Below are positions 10,099 through 19,323 of a stretch of DNA of 64,000 nt, piece after piece. Made by a program: the position numbers and the translations under genes. The DNA comes from Gramella sp. MT6 (GTDB lineage Bacteria > Bacteroidota > Bacteroidia > Flavobacteriales > Flavobacteriaceae), in NCBI RefSeq assembly GCF_019357415.1, contig NZ_CP048410.1, positions 2,513,001-2,577,000 on the forward strand. Reading direction: 5' to 3'. Each line of letters opens with the position of its first letter. The stretch's first letter is position 1. The notes under the pieces were generated by a model. It had not been told where the DNA came from and made no database searches. It saw nothing but the letters and a program-made list of their open reading frames with translations.

Positions 10099-10169
10099 AA
10101 ATGAGTTGGTTAATTTTGAAAAATAAAGATAATAAGTTAAGTATACTTAAGCATAAAAGATAATATAAA

Positions 10170-10197
10170 AAAAGCGGCAGGATTTCCTGCCGCTTTT
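10170..10197 (-). terminator. Intrinsic terminator after the M61 peptidase gene
   Basis: A 13-bp perfect stem pairs 10170-10182 (AAAAGCGGCAGGA) with 10185-10197. On the minus strand it is followed by a T run. It lies 20 bp past the M61 stop codon and separates that gene from the antiporter gene. Confidence 0.85.
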
Positions 10198-10216
10198 AAA
10201 TTAGAATTAATGTTTA

Positions 10217-12088
10217 TTATCCCTTTAACCAGGCATTGCGGAGTTCTATCTGGTCTCCGTCTGCATTTTGCATTTCTACATAACTCTTGTCTTTAGCTTT
10301 TGGAGTTGATATCTTGCCTTCCAACTTCATTTCTTCTCCATCTCTCATGATCGTCATCGTGATGTCGCTCCCTTCGCTCCAGCTTTGACTTTCCATGATA
10401 AGATCATATACATTCTTGATGGTGTATTCAGTACCATTTACGGTTTTCAAAGTATCTCCACCCTGAATTCCAAGATCTGTCAGGAAAGTATTTAATTCAA
10501 TGTTATTTCTAAACACGATTTCCATGGTTTGCTGGTTTGCCGTAATGTAAGGTGTTTGGCCATTGATGAAATATCCAACTTCGGTCATTATCTCTTTTTC
10601 TACCAGTCCAGCCTTTTCAAAGAATTCATTATAAGGAATAGGAGTTTCCCCGCTTACATAAGTATCAAAGAACTCCTGGATCTCAGGATAAGTAAGCTCG
10701 ACAATAACAGGGATAAGATCCTCATCATTGAATGGTTTGTCCTTACCATATCTCTCGTTCAGCTTTTTCATAAGGTCAAGAATGCCCATTTTACCGCCGC
10801 TTAATTCTCTTAAACGAATATCGAGAGCCATTCCGATTAATGCACCTTTTTGATAAACATTGTAGTAGCTGTCTTTATATTCATCTTCAAGAATATTCTT
10901 ACTCATTACAGTAAACGGCACCGTATCATCAAACCTTCTCGAGGTAGTGATCTTTTCAACCATTCTATTATAAAACTCCTGGTTGCTAATAAGACCTTGA
11001 TTCACCTGAAATAGATTTGCGAAATATTCAGTCACGCCTTCATACATCCATAAATGCTGAGACATTTTAGGGTCGTTATAATCGAAATAATGAACTTCAT
11101 TAGAATGTATTCCTAAAGGGGTAATTATATGGAAGAATTCGTGCGAAACTATATCGGTCATACTTTCATCCAGGGCCTTAGGTTCCATAGATTCAGGCAT
11201 TACTACCACAGTGGAGGTGTGGTGTTCCAATGCGCCAAAATTACCAGCGTTACCTTCACCCGGAGAGTCTGATAGATAAACCAGGATAGCATACTTATTT
11301 GTGCTATTAATATCACCAAGGAATCTCTTTTGAGCGCGGATCATTTTCTCCATTCCAGGTTTTAAACTTTGAGCTGAATGTTTATTATTAGGAGAATAAA
11401 CACTTAAAAGAACCTCCATATCCTGAACCATGAAACTCGTAGTATCTGGAGAAGAATACATAATAGGATTGTCGATAACTTCAAAATACCTGTCCAGGTT
11501 GAAAATATCAGTTTTAGTGTTGTTTTCTCCTGTAGTTGTATTATCTACAGTTAAGGAAGATGCGGGTATGAGGTCTGCGGGACGCATAATTTCAAGACGA
11601 AATTCTTTCTCCTTCATTTTATCGAAGTAACCAACAAAGCCGTGAAGATTCAAAAGAAAATTCTCATCTTTAAGAATGTTTGTTCCTGCCATAGAATAAA
11701 CTCCGCCTTCATTTTCCCAATCAAAAGAATCATTCACCTGATACATTACTTTGTCCAGGTCTTTAGCCTTAGGAATGCTATAACTATTATCATCAAGTTT
11801 CGTAAAGGCTAATTCATTTCCTTTATAGTCCAGGGCTTTAAATCCTTCAGAGAATTTCCCGTAGTTGTCTTCAGAATAAGTTCCGGGAACTGTTTTAGGG
11901 ATATAAAAGGTGGTGCTGTCTACAGTAAATCTGTCCGGGTCTACAGTTACCCAAACTTTATCATCCTGTACATCTACAAGGTTGATATTAGCTACAATGG
12001 GTTGTTCCGGTTGGGATTGAGGTACATTTTGGGTTTTGCAGGCAAACAAAAGTGACGCTGCCGTTACTCCCATTATTATTTTTTTCAT
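10217..12088 (-). CDS. M61-family metallopeptidase lipoprotein with PDZ domain
   Basis: This protein of about 623 aa resembles glycyl aminopeptidases of family M61. The start chosen at 12088 gives MKKIIMGVTAASLLFAC, a signal peptide with lipobox, so a lipid anchor is likely; an ATG three codons upstream (12097) is the alternative. The zinc motif HEFFH is near residue 316 and the third ligand lies in MYEGVTEYFANL. A PDZ-like segment (LGIQGGDTLKTVNG) sits in the C-terminal part. M61 enzymes cleave N-terminal Gly or Ala; the substrate here is unknown. It is a single gene bounded by terminators on both sides. Confidence 0.88.
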   Translation of the reverse strand: MKKIIMGVTAASLLFACKTQNVPQSQPEQPIVANINLVDVQDDKVWVTVDPDRFTVDSTTFYIPKTVPGTYSEDNYGKFSEGFKALDYKGNELAFTKLDDNSYSIPKAKDLDKVMYQVNDSFDWENEGGVYSMAGTNILKDENFLLNLHGFVGYFDKMKEKEFRLEIMRPADLIPASSLTVDNTTTGENNTKTDIFNLDRYFEVIDNPIMYSSPDTTSFMVQDMEVLLSVYSPNNKHSAQSLKPGMEKMIRAQKRFLGDINSTNKYAILVYLSDSPGEGNAGNFGALEHHTSTVVVMPESMEPKALDESMTDIVSHEFFHIITPLGIHSNEVHYFDYNDPKMSQHLWMYEGVTEYFANLFQVNQGLISNQEFYNRMVEKITTSRRFDDTVPFTVMSKNILEDEYKDSYYNVYQKGALIGMALDIRLRELSGGKMGILDLMKKLNERYGKDKPFNDEDLIPVIVELTYPEIQEFFDTYVSGETPIPYNEFFEKAGLVEKEIMTEVGYFINGQTPYITANQQTMEIVFRNNIELNTFLTDLGIQGGDTLKTVNGTEYTIKNVYDLIMESQSWSEGSDITMTIMRDGEEMKLEGKISTPKAKDKSYVEMQNADGDQIELRNAWLKG

Positions 12089-12142
12089 ATAAAACATGTC
12101 TTTGAAGTATAAGACACTATAATATGAAAAATGTTACAAACA

Positions 12143-12166
12143 AAAAGGCGCCATGCGGCGCCTTTT
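12143..12166 (-). terminator. Intrinsic terminator of the proCBA operon
   Basis: A 10-bp perfect stem pairs AAAAGGCGCC (12143-12152) with GGCGCCTTTT (12157-12166) around a 4-nt loop. It lies just past the proA stop, with T-rich flanks, and should end proCBA transcription on the minus strand. Its symmetry would also allow termination in the other direction. Confidence 0.85.
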
Positions 12167-12188
12167 CTAAATTTTATAATCCAGGTAA

Positions 12189-13388
12189 TTATACCCTTAC
12201 ATGTCCTTCACCAAGAACATAATATTTATTTGTCACTAATTGTTTCAATCCTAGTGGCCCTCTATGGTGAAGTTTATCTGTTGAGATCGCAAGCTCTGCA
12301 CCAACTCCCATTTGTCCACCATCGGTAAATCTAGTGGAAGCATTATGATAAACAGCTGCACTGTCTACTTGCTCCATAAAAGTGACCGCTTCTTCTTTAT
12401 CTTTAGTAATAATAGAAGCAGAGTGACCTCCAGAATACTGATTAATCTTTTCAATTGCGGCATCCAGACCATCAATCGCTCCAATCACGATCTTCATGGC
12501 AAGAAATTCCTCATACCAGGTATCTTCAGAAGGCACTTTCTCCTGGTCACTAAGTACTTTGGAAACTTCTTCATCTACCAGGATATTCACTTTGTTGTCT
12601 CTGAAAAGTTCTTCAAGTTCTTTCAACTTAGATTCATAGCCTTCAATATTCTTATCTACAAGAACTTTATCAAGGGCATTACATCCAGAAATCTTATCGA
12701 TCTTAGCATTAAGCATCACTTTTTTAGCGACTTCAAAGTCTGCATTTTTCGATACATATAGGAAGTTATTTCCTCTACCACTCACTAGTACTGCACCCGT
12801 GGAATGTTCTTTTACAAATGCAATTAGTCTTTCACCACCTCGTGGTACGATAAGGTCTAATTGTTCTGGTGGGTTTTTCAGGAAATCCTGAGTTTCAGTT
12901 CTGTTAAGGTGAAGCAATTTGATCCATTCTTTACCCAAACCATTTTCTTCAAGAGCTTCATGCCAGCATTCCTCAAGAATCTTATTACTATTGATGGCTT
13001 CTTTACCACCTTTTAGATAGATCTTGTTGTTAGCTTTAAAAGCCAGAACCGCAGCCTCGATGGTAACATCGGGTCTGGATTCGTAAATGATCATTATATT
13101 TCCGAAAGGTGCTGTTTTATTGGTAATGTCAAGACCTGTGTCTAATTTTCTATGTTCGATCACCTGTCCAACAGGATCATCCTGCTCCATTACCTCTTTT
13201 ACAGACTGGATCATTCCATCCACTTTCTTTTCATCAACGATCAATCGGTCATACATTGCCTGATCGTCTTTACTGAAAGCTTCCAGGTCCTTTTTGTTAG
13301 CTTCAATAATTTCTTTACGTCTTCTATCCAGGATATTCATCATGGATTTAAGTACGTTATTTTTAGTTTCAGATTTTATCAACTTCAT
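12189..13388 (-). CDS. proA: Gamma-glutamyl phosphate reductase
   Basis: This 399-aa cytoplasmic NADPH enzyme of the aldehyde dehydrogenase fold reduces gamma-glutamyl phosphate to glutamate semialdehyde, the second step of proline synthesis. The catalytic Cys lies in KISGCNALD (about residue 236). The segments ESRPDVTIEAAVLAFKANN and VPRGGERLI are family signatures. Length is usual for ProA. It is the last gene of proC-proB-proA, 36 bp after proB, and is followed by a strong terminator. Confidence 0.95.
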   Translation of the reverse strand: MKLIKSETKNNVLKSMMNILDRRRKEIIEANKKDLEAFSKDDQAMYDRLIVDEKKVDGMIQSVKEVMEQDDPVGQVIEHRKLDTGLDITNKTAPFGNIMIIYESRPDVTIEAAVLAFKANNKIYLKGGKEAINSNKILEECWHEALEENGLGKEWIKLLHLNRTETQDFLKNPPEQLDLIVPRGGERLIAFVKEHSTGAVLVSGRGNNFLYVSKNADFEVAKKVMLNAKIDKISGCNALDKVLVDKNIEGYESKLKELEELFRDNKVNILVDEEVSKVLSDQEKVPSEDTWYEEFLAMKIVIGAIDGLDAAIEKINQYSGGHSASIITKDKEEAVTFMEQVDSAAVYHNASTRFTDGGQMGVGAELAISTDKLHHRGPLGLKQLVTNKYYVLGEGHVRV

Positions 13389-13424
13389 TTCTTCGTTTCT
13401 TTTAGTTTAGTTAATCTAATTTTT

Positions 13425-14198
13425 TTATGATGTAAACTTGGTTCCAACTGGTTTACCAGCCATAATATCTAGGATCACGTCCTCACGCTTTCCGTTAGCT
13501 ATATATGTTGTGATATTTTTTGCGGCGGTTCCTTTGGCAATCTTAATTTTAGACTCCATACCTCCGCGGCCTTCACCTTCACCTTTATCAGATTCCTGAA
13601 CATATTTTTCTACATCTTCATCGATCTGAACTTTGTTTAATTTTTCTGAATCGTCATGTTCCGGATGACCGGTATACAATCCGTCAGTATCACTTAATAT
13701 AATAAGTTTTTCAGCTCCAATCAGTTCAGCAACCAGACTTGCCAGTTCATCATTATCAGAGAACATAGACATGGTTACAGAAACCGCATCATCTTCGTTC
13801 GCAATTGGAATGATACCTTCAGATAGAAGAGATTCATAGCAATTGATCATATTTTCCCTATGAATACCAGGGCTAAAGTCTCTTTTGGTAGCTAAGACCT
13901 GTGCACATCTCATTCCATAATCATGGAATATGCTATAGTAATGTCGCATCATTCTTGGTTGTCCTACCGAGGAATAAACCTGTCTACGTTTACTGTCGTC
14001 CTCAATTTTTATTTCTCCAAGAATTTCTTTCCCGGCGATAGCCGAACCTGAGGAAACTAGTACTACTAGTATATCTTCTTCATATAAGGTAGCGATTTGT
14101 CTTACCAGACTTTTTAATACAGGTCCTAAAATTCTATTGTCTTTATTGGTCATTACGTTTGTTCCGACCTTTACAACAATTCTTCTCTTATTATCCAT
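13425..14198 (-). CDS. proB: Glutamate 5-kinase (short form without PUA domain)
   Basis: This 257-aa kinase of the amino-acid kinase fold makes gamma-glutamyl phosphate from glutamate and ATP. Motifs seen are VVKVGTNVM at the N-terminus, VLVSSGSAIAGKEIL, the substrate loop EDDAVSV and LIILSDTDGLYTG. E. coli ProB has about 367 residues with a C-terminal PUA domain. This one stops right after the kinase domain (GTKFTS), so the PUA domain is absent. It sits between proC and proA with gaps of 32 and 36 bp. Confidence 0.94.
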   Translation of the reverse strand: MDNKRRIVVKVGTNVMTNKDNRILGPVLKSLVRQIATLYEEDILVVLVSSGSAIAGKEILGEIKIEDDSKRRQVYSSVGQPRMMRHYYSIFHDYGMRCAQVLATKRDFSPGIHRENMINCYESLLSEGIIPIANEDDAVSVTMSMFSDNDELASLVAELIGAEKLIILSDTDGLYTGHPEHDDSEKLNKVQIDEDVEKYVQESDKGEGEGRGGMESKIKIAKGTAAKNITTYIANGKREDVILDIMAGKPVGTKFTS

Positions 14199-14230
14199 TT
14201 TTAGAGTGTTTATCTAACTTTTGAATATTA

Positions 14231-15037
14231 TTATTTTTCTTCTCCTAGTTCTACGGCGCGATCAAAAGCTGCATAAGCTGCATCTTTGATCAATTCCTTT
14301 ACGTTATTATCATCCATTGAATCTAAGGCTGCTCTGGTAGTTCCACCTTTAGAAGCTACACGATCCATCCAGGTATCTGGAGAAAGATCATTTTGATTGA
14401 AAAGCTCAACGGCACCTTCAAAGGTCTGGCTTACCAGCACTTTGGAATCATTTTTTGAGAATCCCATTTTCTGGGCTGCTTCCAACATGGAATTCATAAA
14501 ATAGAATACATATGCTGGTCCACTTCCTGAAATACCTGTAGAGGCATCTATAAAGTTCTCATTTTCTACGTGTATCGATTCCCCAGTAGTATCCAGTAAA
14601 TTGCGTACCATTAATAATTCAACTCTGGATACTTCCTTAGATTCTGTATAAGAAGTAACTCCTTTTCCAACCTGGGCCGGTAAATTTGGCATAGATCTAA
14701 CAACTTTCTTTACGCCAAGTCCTTCCTGGATTTTGCTAATGGTTACTCCAGCCATGAGGGATACAAAGATTTGATCCTCATTGACCATTGGTTTCATTTC
14801 TTCAAAAAGTTCATCACAGTGGTAGGGTTTTACAGCTACGAATACCATATCTGCTTTGGGCAGGCAATCTTCAAGAGATTCAAATACATCGAAGTGGTCT
14901 AGATCGCGTAATCTCGCGATCACATCTGCAGACTTATCGAAAACCATAAGGTTCCTTCTGTTAAGCATTGCAGATTGTGCCATTCCTTCGGCGTAAGTTA
15001 ATCCCATGTTTCCTGCTCCAATAACTAATGTCTTCAT
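14231..15037 (-). CDS. proC: Pyrroline-5-carboxylate reductase
   Basis: This 268-aa NAD(P)H enzyme performs the last step of proline synthesis, reduction of pyrroline-5-carboxylate. The Rossmann motif VIGAGNMGLTYAEG is at residues 4-17. VRSMPNLPAQVGKGVT and the C-terminal signature GISGSGPAYVFYFMNSMLEAAQ are typical of ProC. Length is normal. It is the first gene of the minus-strand proCBA operon, whose promoter should lie in the 568-bp gap shared with the divergent kinase gene. Confidence 0.95.
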   Translation of the reverse strand: MKTLVIGAGNMGLTYAEGMAQSAMLNRRNLMVFDKSADVIARLRDLDHFDVFESLEDCLPKADMVFVAVKPYHCDELFEEMKPMVNEDQIFVSLMAGVTISKIQEGLGVKKVVRSMPNLPAQVGKGVTSYTESKEVSRVELLMVRNLLDTTGESIHVENENFIDASTGISGSGPAYVFYFMNSMLEAAQKMGFSKNDSKVLVSQTFEGAVELFNQNDLSPDTWMDRVASKGGTTRAALDSMDDNNVKELIKDAAYAAFDRAVELGEEK

Positions 15038-15653
15038 TTTTGTTTTTTTGGTTCAATTTTCATTGGCTTTCTGCCAAATGGTTGCGCCCTATATTGGACA
15101 AAGACCATGCGACAAAGCCAATAATATTAGTTAGCATTTATTTTGAAGCGATAATTTACCCTGATTTTGGCGAAGCTTGCATTAAGAAAAACATAAAATC
15201 CTATAAAATATCCTAAACAGACAGTCATTTTAACTTCTAAATGTTCAGTTTATAGAATTGATTTATATGAAATTACAGGCTTTGAGTATCCAGATTTGCG
15301 GATATGATAATTGAAATAAAAAGGATTGAACTGCAATTTTAACCTGATTCTTAAAAAAATGTTATTTATAATTTAAGTTTCTTAAGAAATCGAAATATTT
15401 GCAGAAATGGCAACAATCTGTAATTCTGTCAGGTCTTTTTAATAGGAATTATCTTATTCCAGGAACGAGATATTAAATTCTGGCATGAAAATTTCAGCAA
15501 AAGTAGCCCGATAACCGGGAATCACTTAGAAATACAGGCTTTTGATGCAATAATTGTTTGAAATGTATCATTTGCTTCAAGAAAAATATTTTATAATTAC
15601 AGATTGTGAATAATCTATTCGATTATTCAAGTAAAAACCTACTACTCAGATTA
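15038..15653. other. Long divergent intergenic region between proC and the signalling cassette
   Basis: About 570-615 bp without a convincing gene. It must hold the proC promoter (minus) and the cassette promoter (plus). I could not pick out a clear Bacteroidota -7 box (TAnnTTTG) with confidence. A short inverted pair GGAAT/ATTCC at 15445-15460 is too weak to call an operator. An in-frame GTG at 15606 would extend the kinase by 16 residues. Confidence 0.4.
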
Positions 15654-18600
15654 ATGAAAAGTACTAAAGAGAGTTCTACAGCTGAGTCTGTAAAAGAAAA
15701 TAATGTTGAACAGACCCGTATAGTTGCGGTTGGTGCAAGTGCCGGTGGCCTGGAAGCCTTAAAAGCTTTTTTTAAGAATATTCCTGCCGGTGATAAGAAT
15801 GCCTATGTTGTTATTCAACATTTATCGCCCGATTATAAAAGTATGATGGGGGAACTTCTTAAAAAGAATACAAATCTTCCTATAGTTCAGATAATAGATA
15901 AAATGGAGATCAAACCGGGTCATGTCTATTTAATTCCACCGGCGAATAATCTGATCCTGGATGGTAATGCCCTGAAACTTGTTGATAAACCAAATAACCA
16001 GACCCTGAACCTTCCTATAGATATGTTCTTTGAATCTATGGCGAAACAACGCAAGGAAAAAAGTATTGGTATTGTTTTGAGTGGAACTGGAAGTGATGGT
16101 ACCAGAGGTGTAAGAGCCATAAAGGAAAATGACGGAATGGTAATGGTACAGGATCCTGCCGAATCTAAATTCGATGGGATGCCGAAAAGCGCCATAAATA
16201 CTGGCCTTGTAGATTATATTCTTCCGGTAGAGGAAATGGGCCCCGAATTAAAGGAATTTATTTCTGCACCACCAATTTTTCATTTTGAAGATGGTGATGT
16301 TAAGTATGACGAAAAGGAATTAAATAAGATCCTTAATTACATTGATGAGAAAGCAGGCCTCGATTTTAGAGAATATAAATATGCAACGCTTGCTAGAAGA
16401 GTAGCCAGAAGGGTTAATATCTGTAAATGTAAGAATTTAAAGGAGTATTACGAATACTTGCAATCTGAAGAAGAAGAAGTTGAGATCCTGTACAGGGAAT
16501 TCCTCATTGGTGTGACCAAATTCTTCCGCGACGATAAAGTTTGGGAAATCCTTAAAAGAGATGTTTTTCCAAAGCTTATTGAAGAAAAAAATGATGGTGA
16601 AACTCTTAAATTATGGGATGTAGGTTGTAGTACAGGGGAAGAGGCATACTCTTTTGCCATGTGCCTGCACGAGGAAATGGATAAGCAGGGGAAAGATCTT
16701 GAGATAAAGATCTTTGCTACAGATATTTCTCAGCCTCACCTGGATATTGGGAGCAAGGGAATTTATCCTGAAAGTATTGTTGCAGATGTCTCCAAAGATC
16801 TTCTGCTGAAATATTTCCTCAGTAAACCGAATGGTTACCAGGTTTCTGAAAAGATTAGAAGGACTGTAATTTTTTCCAGGCATAATATCATTAAGAATCC
16901 ACCATTCAGTAATATGGATATTGTGGTTTGTAGAAATCTTTTGATCTATTTTCAAAATAGTATTCAAAAGAAGGCCATGAATATGTTGCACTATGCACTT
17001 AAAAAGGATGGAGTTCTTGTTCTTGGAACCAGTGAAAGTGTACATAGTCACAAAGAAAATTTTGCTGAAATAGACCGTAGGTGGAAGATCTACAAAAACA
17101 TTAAGCCAAGTACAAGAATAAAGAATGGTATTAGTCATGCTAATGCAACCGGGGGAGTGAATGCTTCTTTACTTGAGAATAAAACAGAGCGAGATAGGAA
17201 GAGATTCAGGAACCAGGCCAGTAATCCTATAAGGCAGAAACTGCAAACCGAACTTAACGAAACCATTCTGGAACAATTTGGTGGAGCTTCGGTGTTCGTA
17301 GATTCAGATTATAATATTCTCCAGGCAGTAGGTGAATTCCGCAAATATGCCAATTTACCTTTAACCGGTTTTTCTATAAACCTTCTGGATATGCTAGACA
17401 GCGATCTTAAATATGTCGTACAGTCTACATTCAATAAAGCGCATAAGCAGAAGGAAAGGGTTGTGTACCGTGATGCGGTAATAAAACAGAAAAGCGGGGA
17501 TATTGGAGCCGATATCGTGATTAAACCATTCACAGATCATTCTCTTGAAGGTGAGACCAATTACGTTATTACTTTTATAGAGAAGGAGCTCAACTTTGAT
17601 AAGGTAGAAGAAGTTCAGAAGATAAGCCCTACCAATCAAACAAAAGAATATGTAGCCAGCCTTGAAAATGAATTAAAAAGCACCAAGGAAGACCTGCAAA
17701 CTTCGCTTGAAGAGATAGAAACGAGTAATGAAGAATTGCAGGCAGCAAATGAAGAGCTGCTGGCCTCTAACGAAGAACTGCAAAGTACCAATGAGGAACT
17801 GCAGAGTGTAAATGAAGAAATAAATACCGTTAACGCTGAGAATATTCAGAAGATGGATGATCTGGCTGCTTTAAACGCAGACATGAACAACCTTTTGAAA
17901 AGTACCGATATCGGGGTTATTTTCCTTGATTCAGATTTTAAGATCAGGAAGTTTACACCGGCGATCAAAAAGCATTTCAGTCTTATTAATGGTGATATAG
18001 GAAGACCTATAGATAACTTTACCAACAGTTTTGGCCTAACCAGAAAGCAAAGTTTCCTGGATAGATGTCAGAAAGTTTTGAATAATGGTAAAACACTAGA
18101 AAAACACATAGTTTCTAGAGAAGGAAAGAACTATCTGCAAAGGATTAGTCCTTATATGGATTCTAACAATGAGGTAGATGGAGTAGTAATTTCATTTATC
18201 GATATTGAGACCATTCAGAAATCCAAAGAGAAACTGATTGCCAGTGAACAGAGATTTAAATCCTTTTATGAGGATGATCCAGTGCTGCACGTAAGTGTGG
18301 ATCCTAAGACCTCTAAAATTGTACAGTGTAATAAGAAAGCTGTTCAGAAGCTAGGTTATGATACTAAGGATGACCTAATTGGTAAAGCTATCCATGAACT
18401 TTTCGATAAGGATTCGCAGTTAACCGCGATGAAACTCAAAACGAGCATTAAGAAATCTGGAGAGTTGATAAATCTCGAGCAGAACATGGTTACCAATAAA
18501 GGAAGGATTCTACCTGTAATTCTTAATGCTACTGCAGAGAAAGACGAAAATGACAATTTAATTACTATAAGATATACCTGTGTAGACATTTCTGCCCTTA

Positions 18601-19316
18601 AGAAAGCTCAGGAGCAATTAAAGGAGCAGAAAAGTGACCTCGAAAGAGCAAATAGAGATCTGGAGCAATTCGTTTCCATCTGTTCTCATGACCTTCAGGA
18701 GCCGTTGGCTACTATCAAGTTTGGTAGTGACGTTCTGGGGAAAATGTACGCCAGCAAGCTGGATGAAAAAGGGGAGAACTATATTAAGTATATCAAAAAT
18801 GCTTCAGACAGACTTTCAGCGCAAATTCGCGCATTACTGGAGCATTCAAGGATAGGGAAGAATGGCGAAAAGACATTGGTAGATACCAAAGAAATTGTTG
18901 AGGTTGTAAAATATGACCTTGGTAAGAGTATTAGGGATGCCAATGCCAAAATTCACACGGGCGCCCTTCCAAAGTTGAGGGGTTATGAAGTAGAGCTCAG
19001 GCTGTTGTTTCAAAACCTTATTAGTAATGCCATAAAATATGTCCCGAATGACCGTGATCCCGAGATAAGAATTTCGTCTTATAAGGAAAATGATTACTGG
19101 GTATTCTCCATTATGGATAACGGGTTGGGAATTTCTAAAGAAGATCAAAGAAACATTTTTACAATATTCAATCGTGTGCCTGGAAATGAAGATATGGAAG
19201 GAACCGGCGTAGGCCTGGCGCATGTTGAGAAGATCGTGCTTTTACATGAAGGTACCATTTGGGTGGATTCGCAGGAAGGTGTGGGAAGTACTTTCTATTT
19301 TAAATTAAAAGCATAA
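15654..19316 (+). CDS. CheB-CheR-PAS-PAS hybrid histidine kinase
   Basis: This protein of about 1220 aa begins with a CheB methylesterase domain (GASAGG with Ser29, then QHLSPD, and GTGSDGTRG holding the Asp). A CheR methyltransferase follows from about residue 216 ([30 protein letters not shown]). A long Glu/Asn-rich coiled coil occupies about 664-745, then two PAS domains (about 746-860 and 866-983). The C-terminus is HisKA (SHDLQEP, His near 1012) plus HATPase (DNGLGIS, GTGVGLA). No receiver domain precedes CheB. It starts a four-gene cassette, 7 bp before the phytochrome. The ATG at 15654 is preferred over GTG at 15606. It probably works as a sensor kinase outside classical chemotaxis; the targets of the methyl-transfer domains are unknown. 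Confidence 0.88.
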   Translation: MKSTKESSTAESVKENNVEQTRIVAVGASAGGLEALKAFFKNIPAGDKNAYVVIQHLSPDYKSMMGELLKKNTNLPIVQIIDKMEIKPGHVYLIPPANNLILDGNALKLVDKPNNQTLNLPIDMFFESMAKQRKEKSIGIVLSGTGSDGTRGVRAIKENDGMVMVQDPAESKFDGMPKSAINTGLVDYILPVEEMGPELKEFISAPPIFHFEDGDVKYDEKELNKILNYIDEKAGLDFREYKYATLARRVARRVNICKCKNLKEYYEYLQSEEEEVEILYREFLIGVTKFFRDDKVWEILKRDVFPKLIEEKNDGETLKLWDVGCSTGEEAYSFAMCLHEEMDKQGKDLEIKIFATDISQPHLDIGSKGIYPESIVADVSKDLLLKYFLSKPNGYQVSEKIRRTVIFSRHNIIKNPPFSNMDIVVCRNLLIYFQNSIQKKAMNMLHYALKKDGVLVLGTSESVHSHKENFAEIDRRWKIYKNIKPSTRIKNGISHANATGGVNASLLENKTERDRKRFRNQASNPIRQKLQTELNETILEQFGGASVFVDSDYNILQAVGEFRKYANLPLTGFSINLLDMLDSDLKYVVQSTFNKAHKQKERVVYRDAVIKQKSGDIGADIVIKPFTDHSLEGETNYVITFIEKELNFDKVEEVQKISPTNQTKEYVASLENELKSTKEDLQTSLEEIETSNEELQAANEELLASNEELQSTNEELQSVNEEINTVNAENIQKMDDLAALNADMNNLLKSTDIGVIFLDSDFKIRKFTPAIKKHFSLINGDIGRPIDNFTNSFGLTRKQSFLDRCQKVLNNGKTLEKHIVSREGKNYLQRISPYMDSNNEVDGVVISFIDIETIQKSKEKLIASEQRFKSFYEDDPVLHVSVDPKTSKIVQCNKKAVQKLGYDTKDDLIGKAIHELFDKDSQLTAMKLKTSIKKSGELINLEQNMVTNKGRILPVILNATAEKDENDNLITIRYTCVDISALKKAQEQLKEQKSDLERANRDLEQFVSICSHDLQEPLATIKFGSDVLGKMYASKLDEKGENYIKYIKNASDRLSAQIRALLEHSRIGKNGEKTLVDTKEIVEVVKYDLGKSIRDANAKIHTGALPKLRGYEVELRLLFQNLISNAIKYVPNDRDPEIRISSYKENDYWVFSIMDNGLGISKEDQRNIFTIFNRVPGNEDMEGTGVGLAHVEKIVLLHEGTIWVDSQEGVGSTFYFKLKA

Positions 19317-19323
19317 GATTAGA

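Noticed and set aside
15606..15653. Upstream GTG start extending the CheB-CheR kinase by 16 residues
   Set aside because: The added stretch is not part of the CheB domain, and an ATG at 15654 still leaves 22 residues before it.
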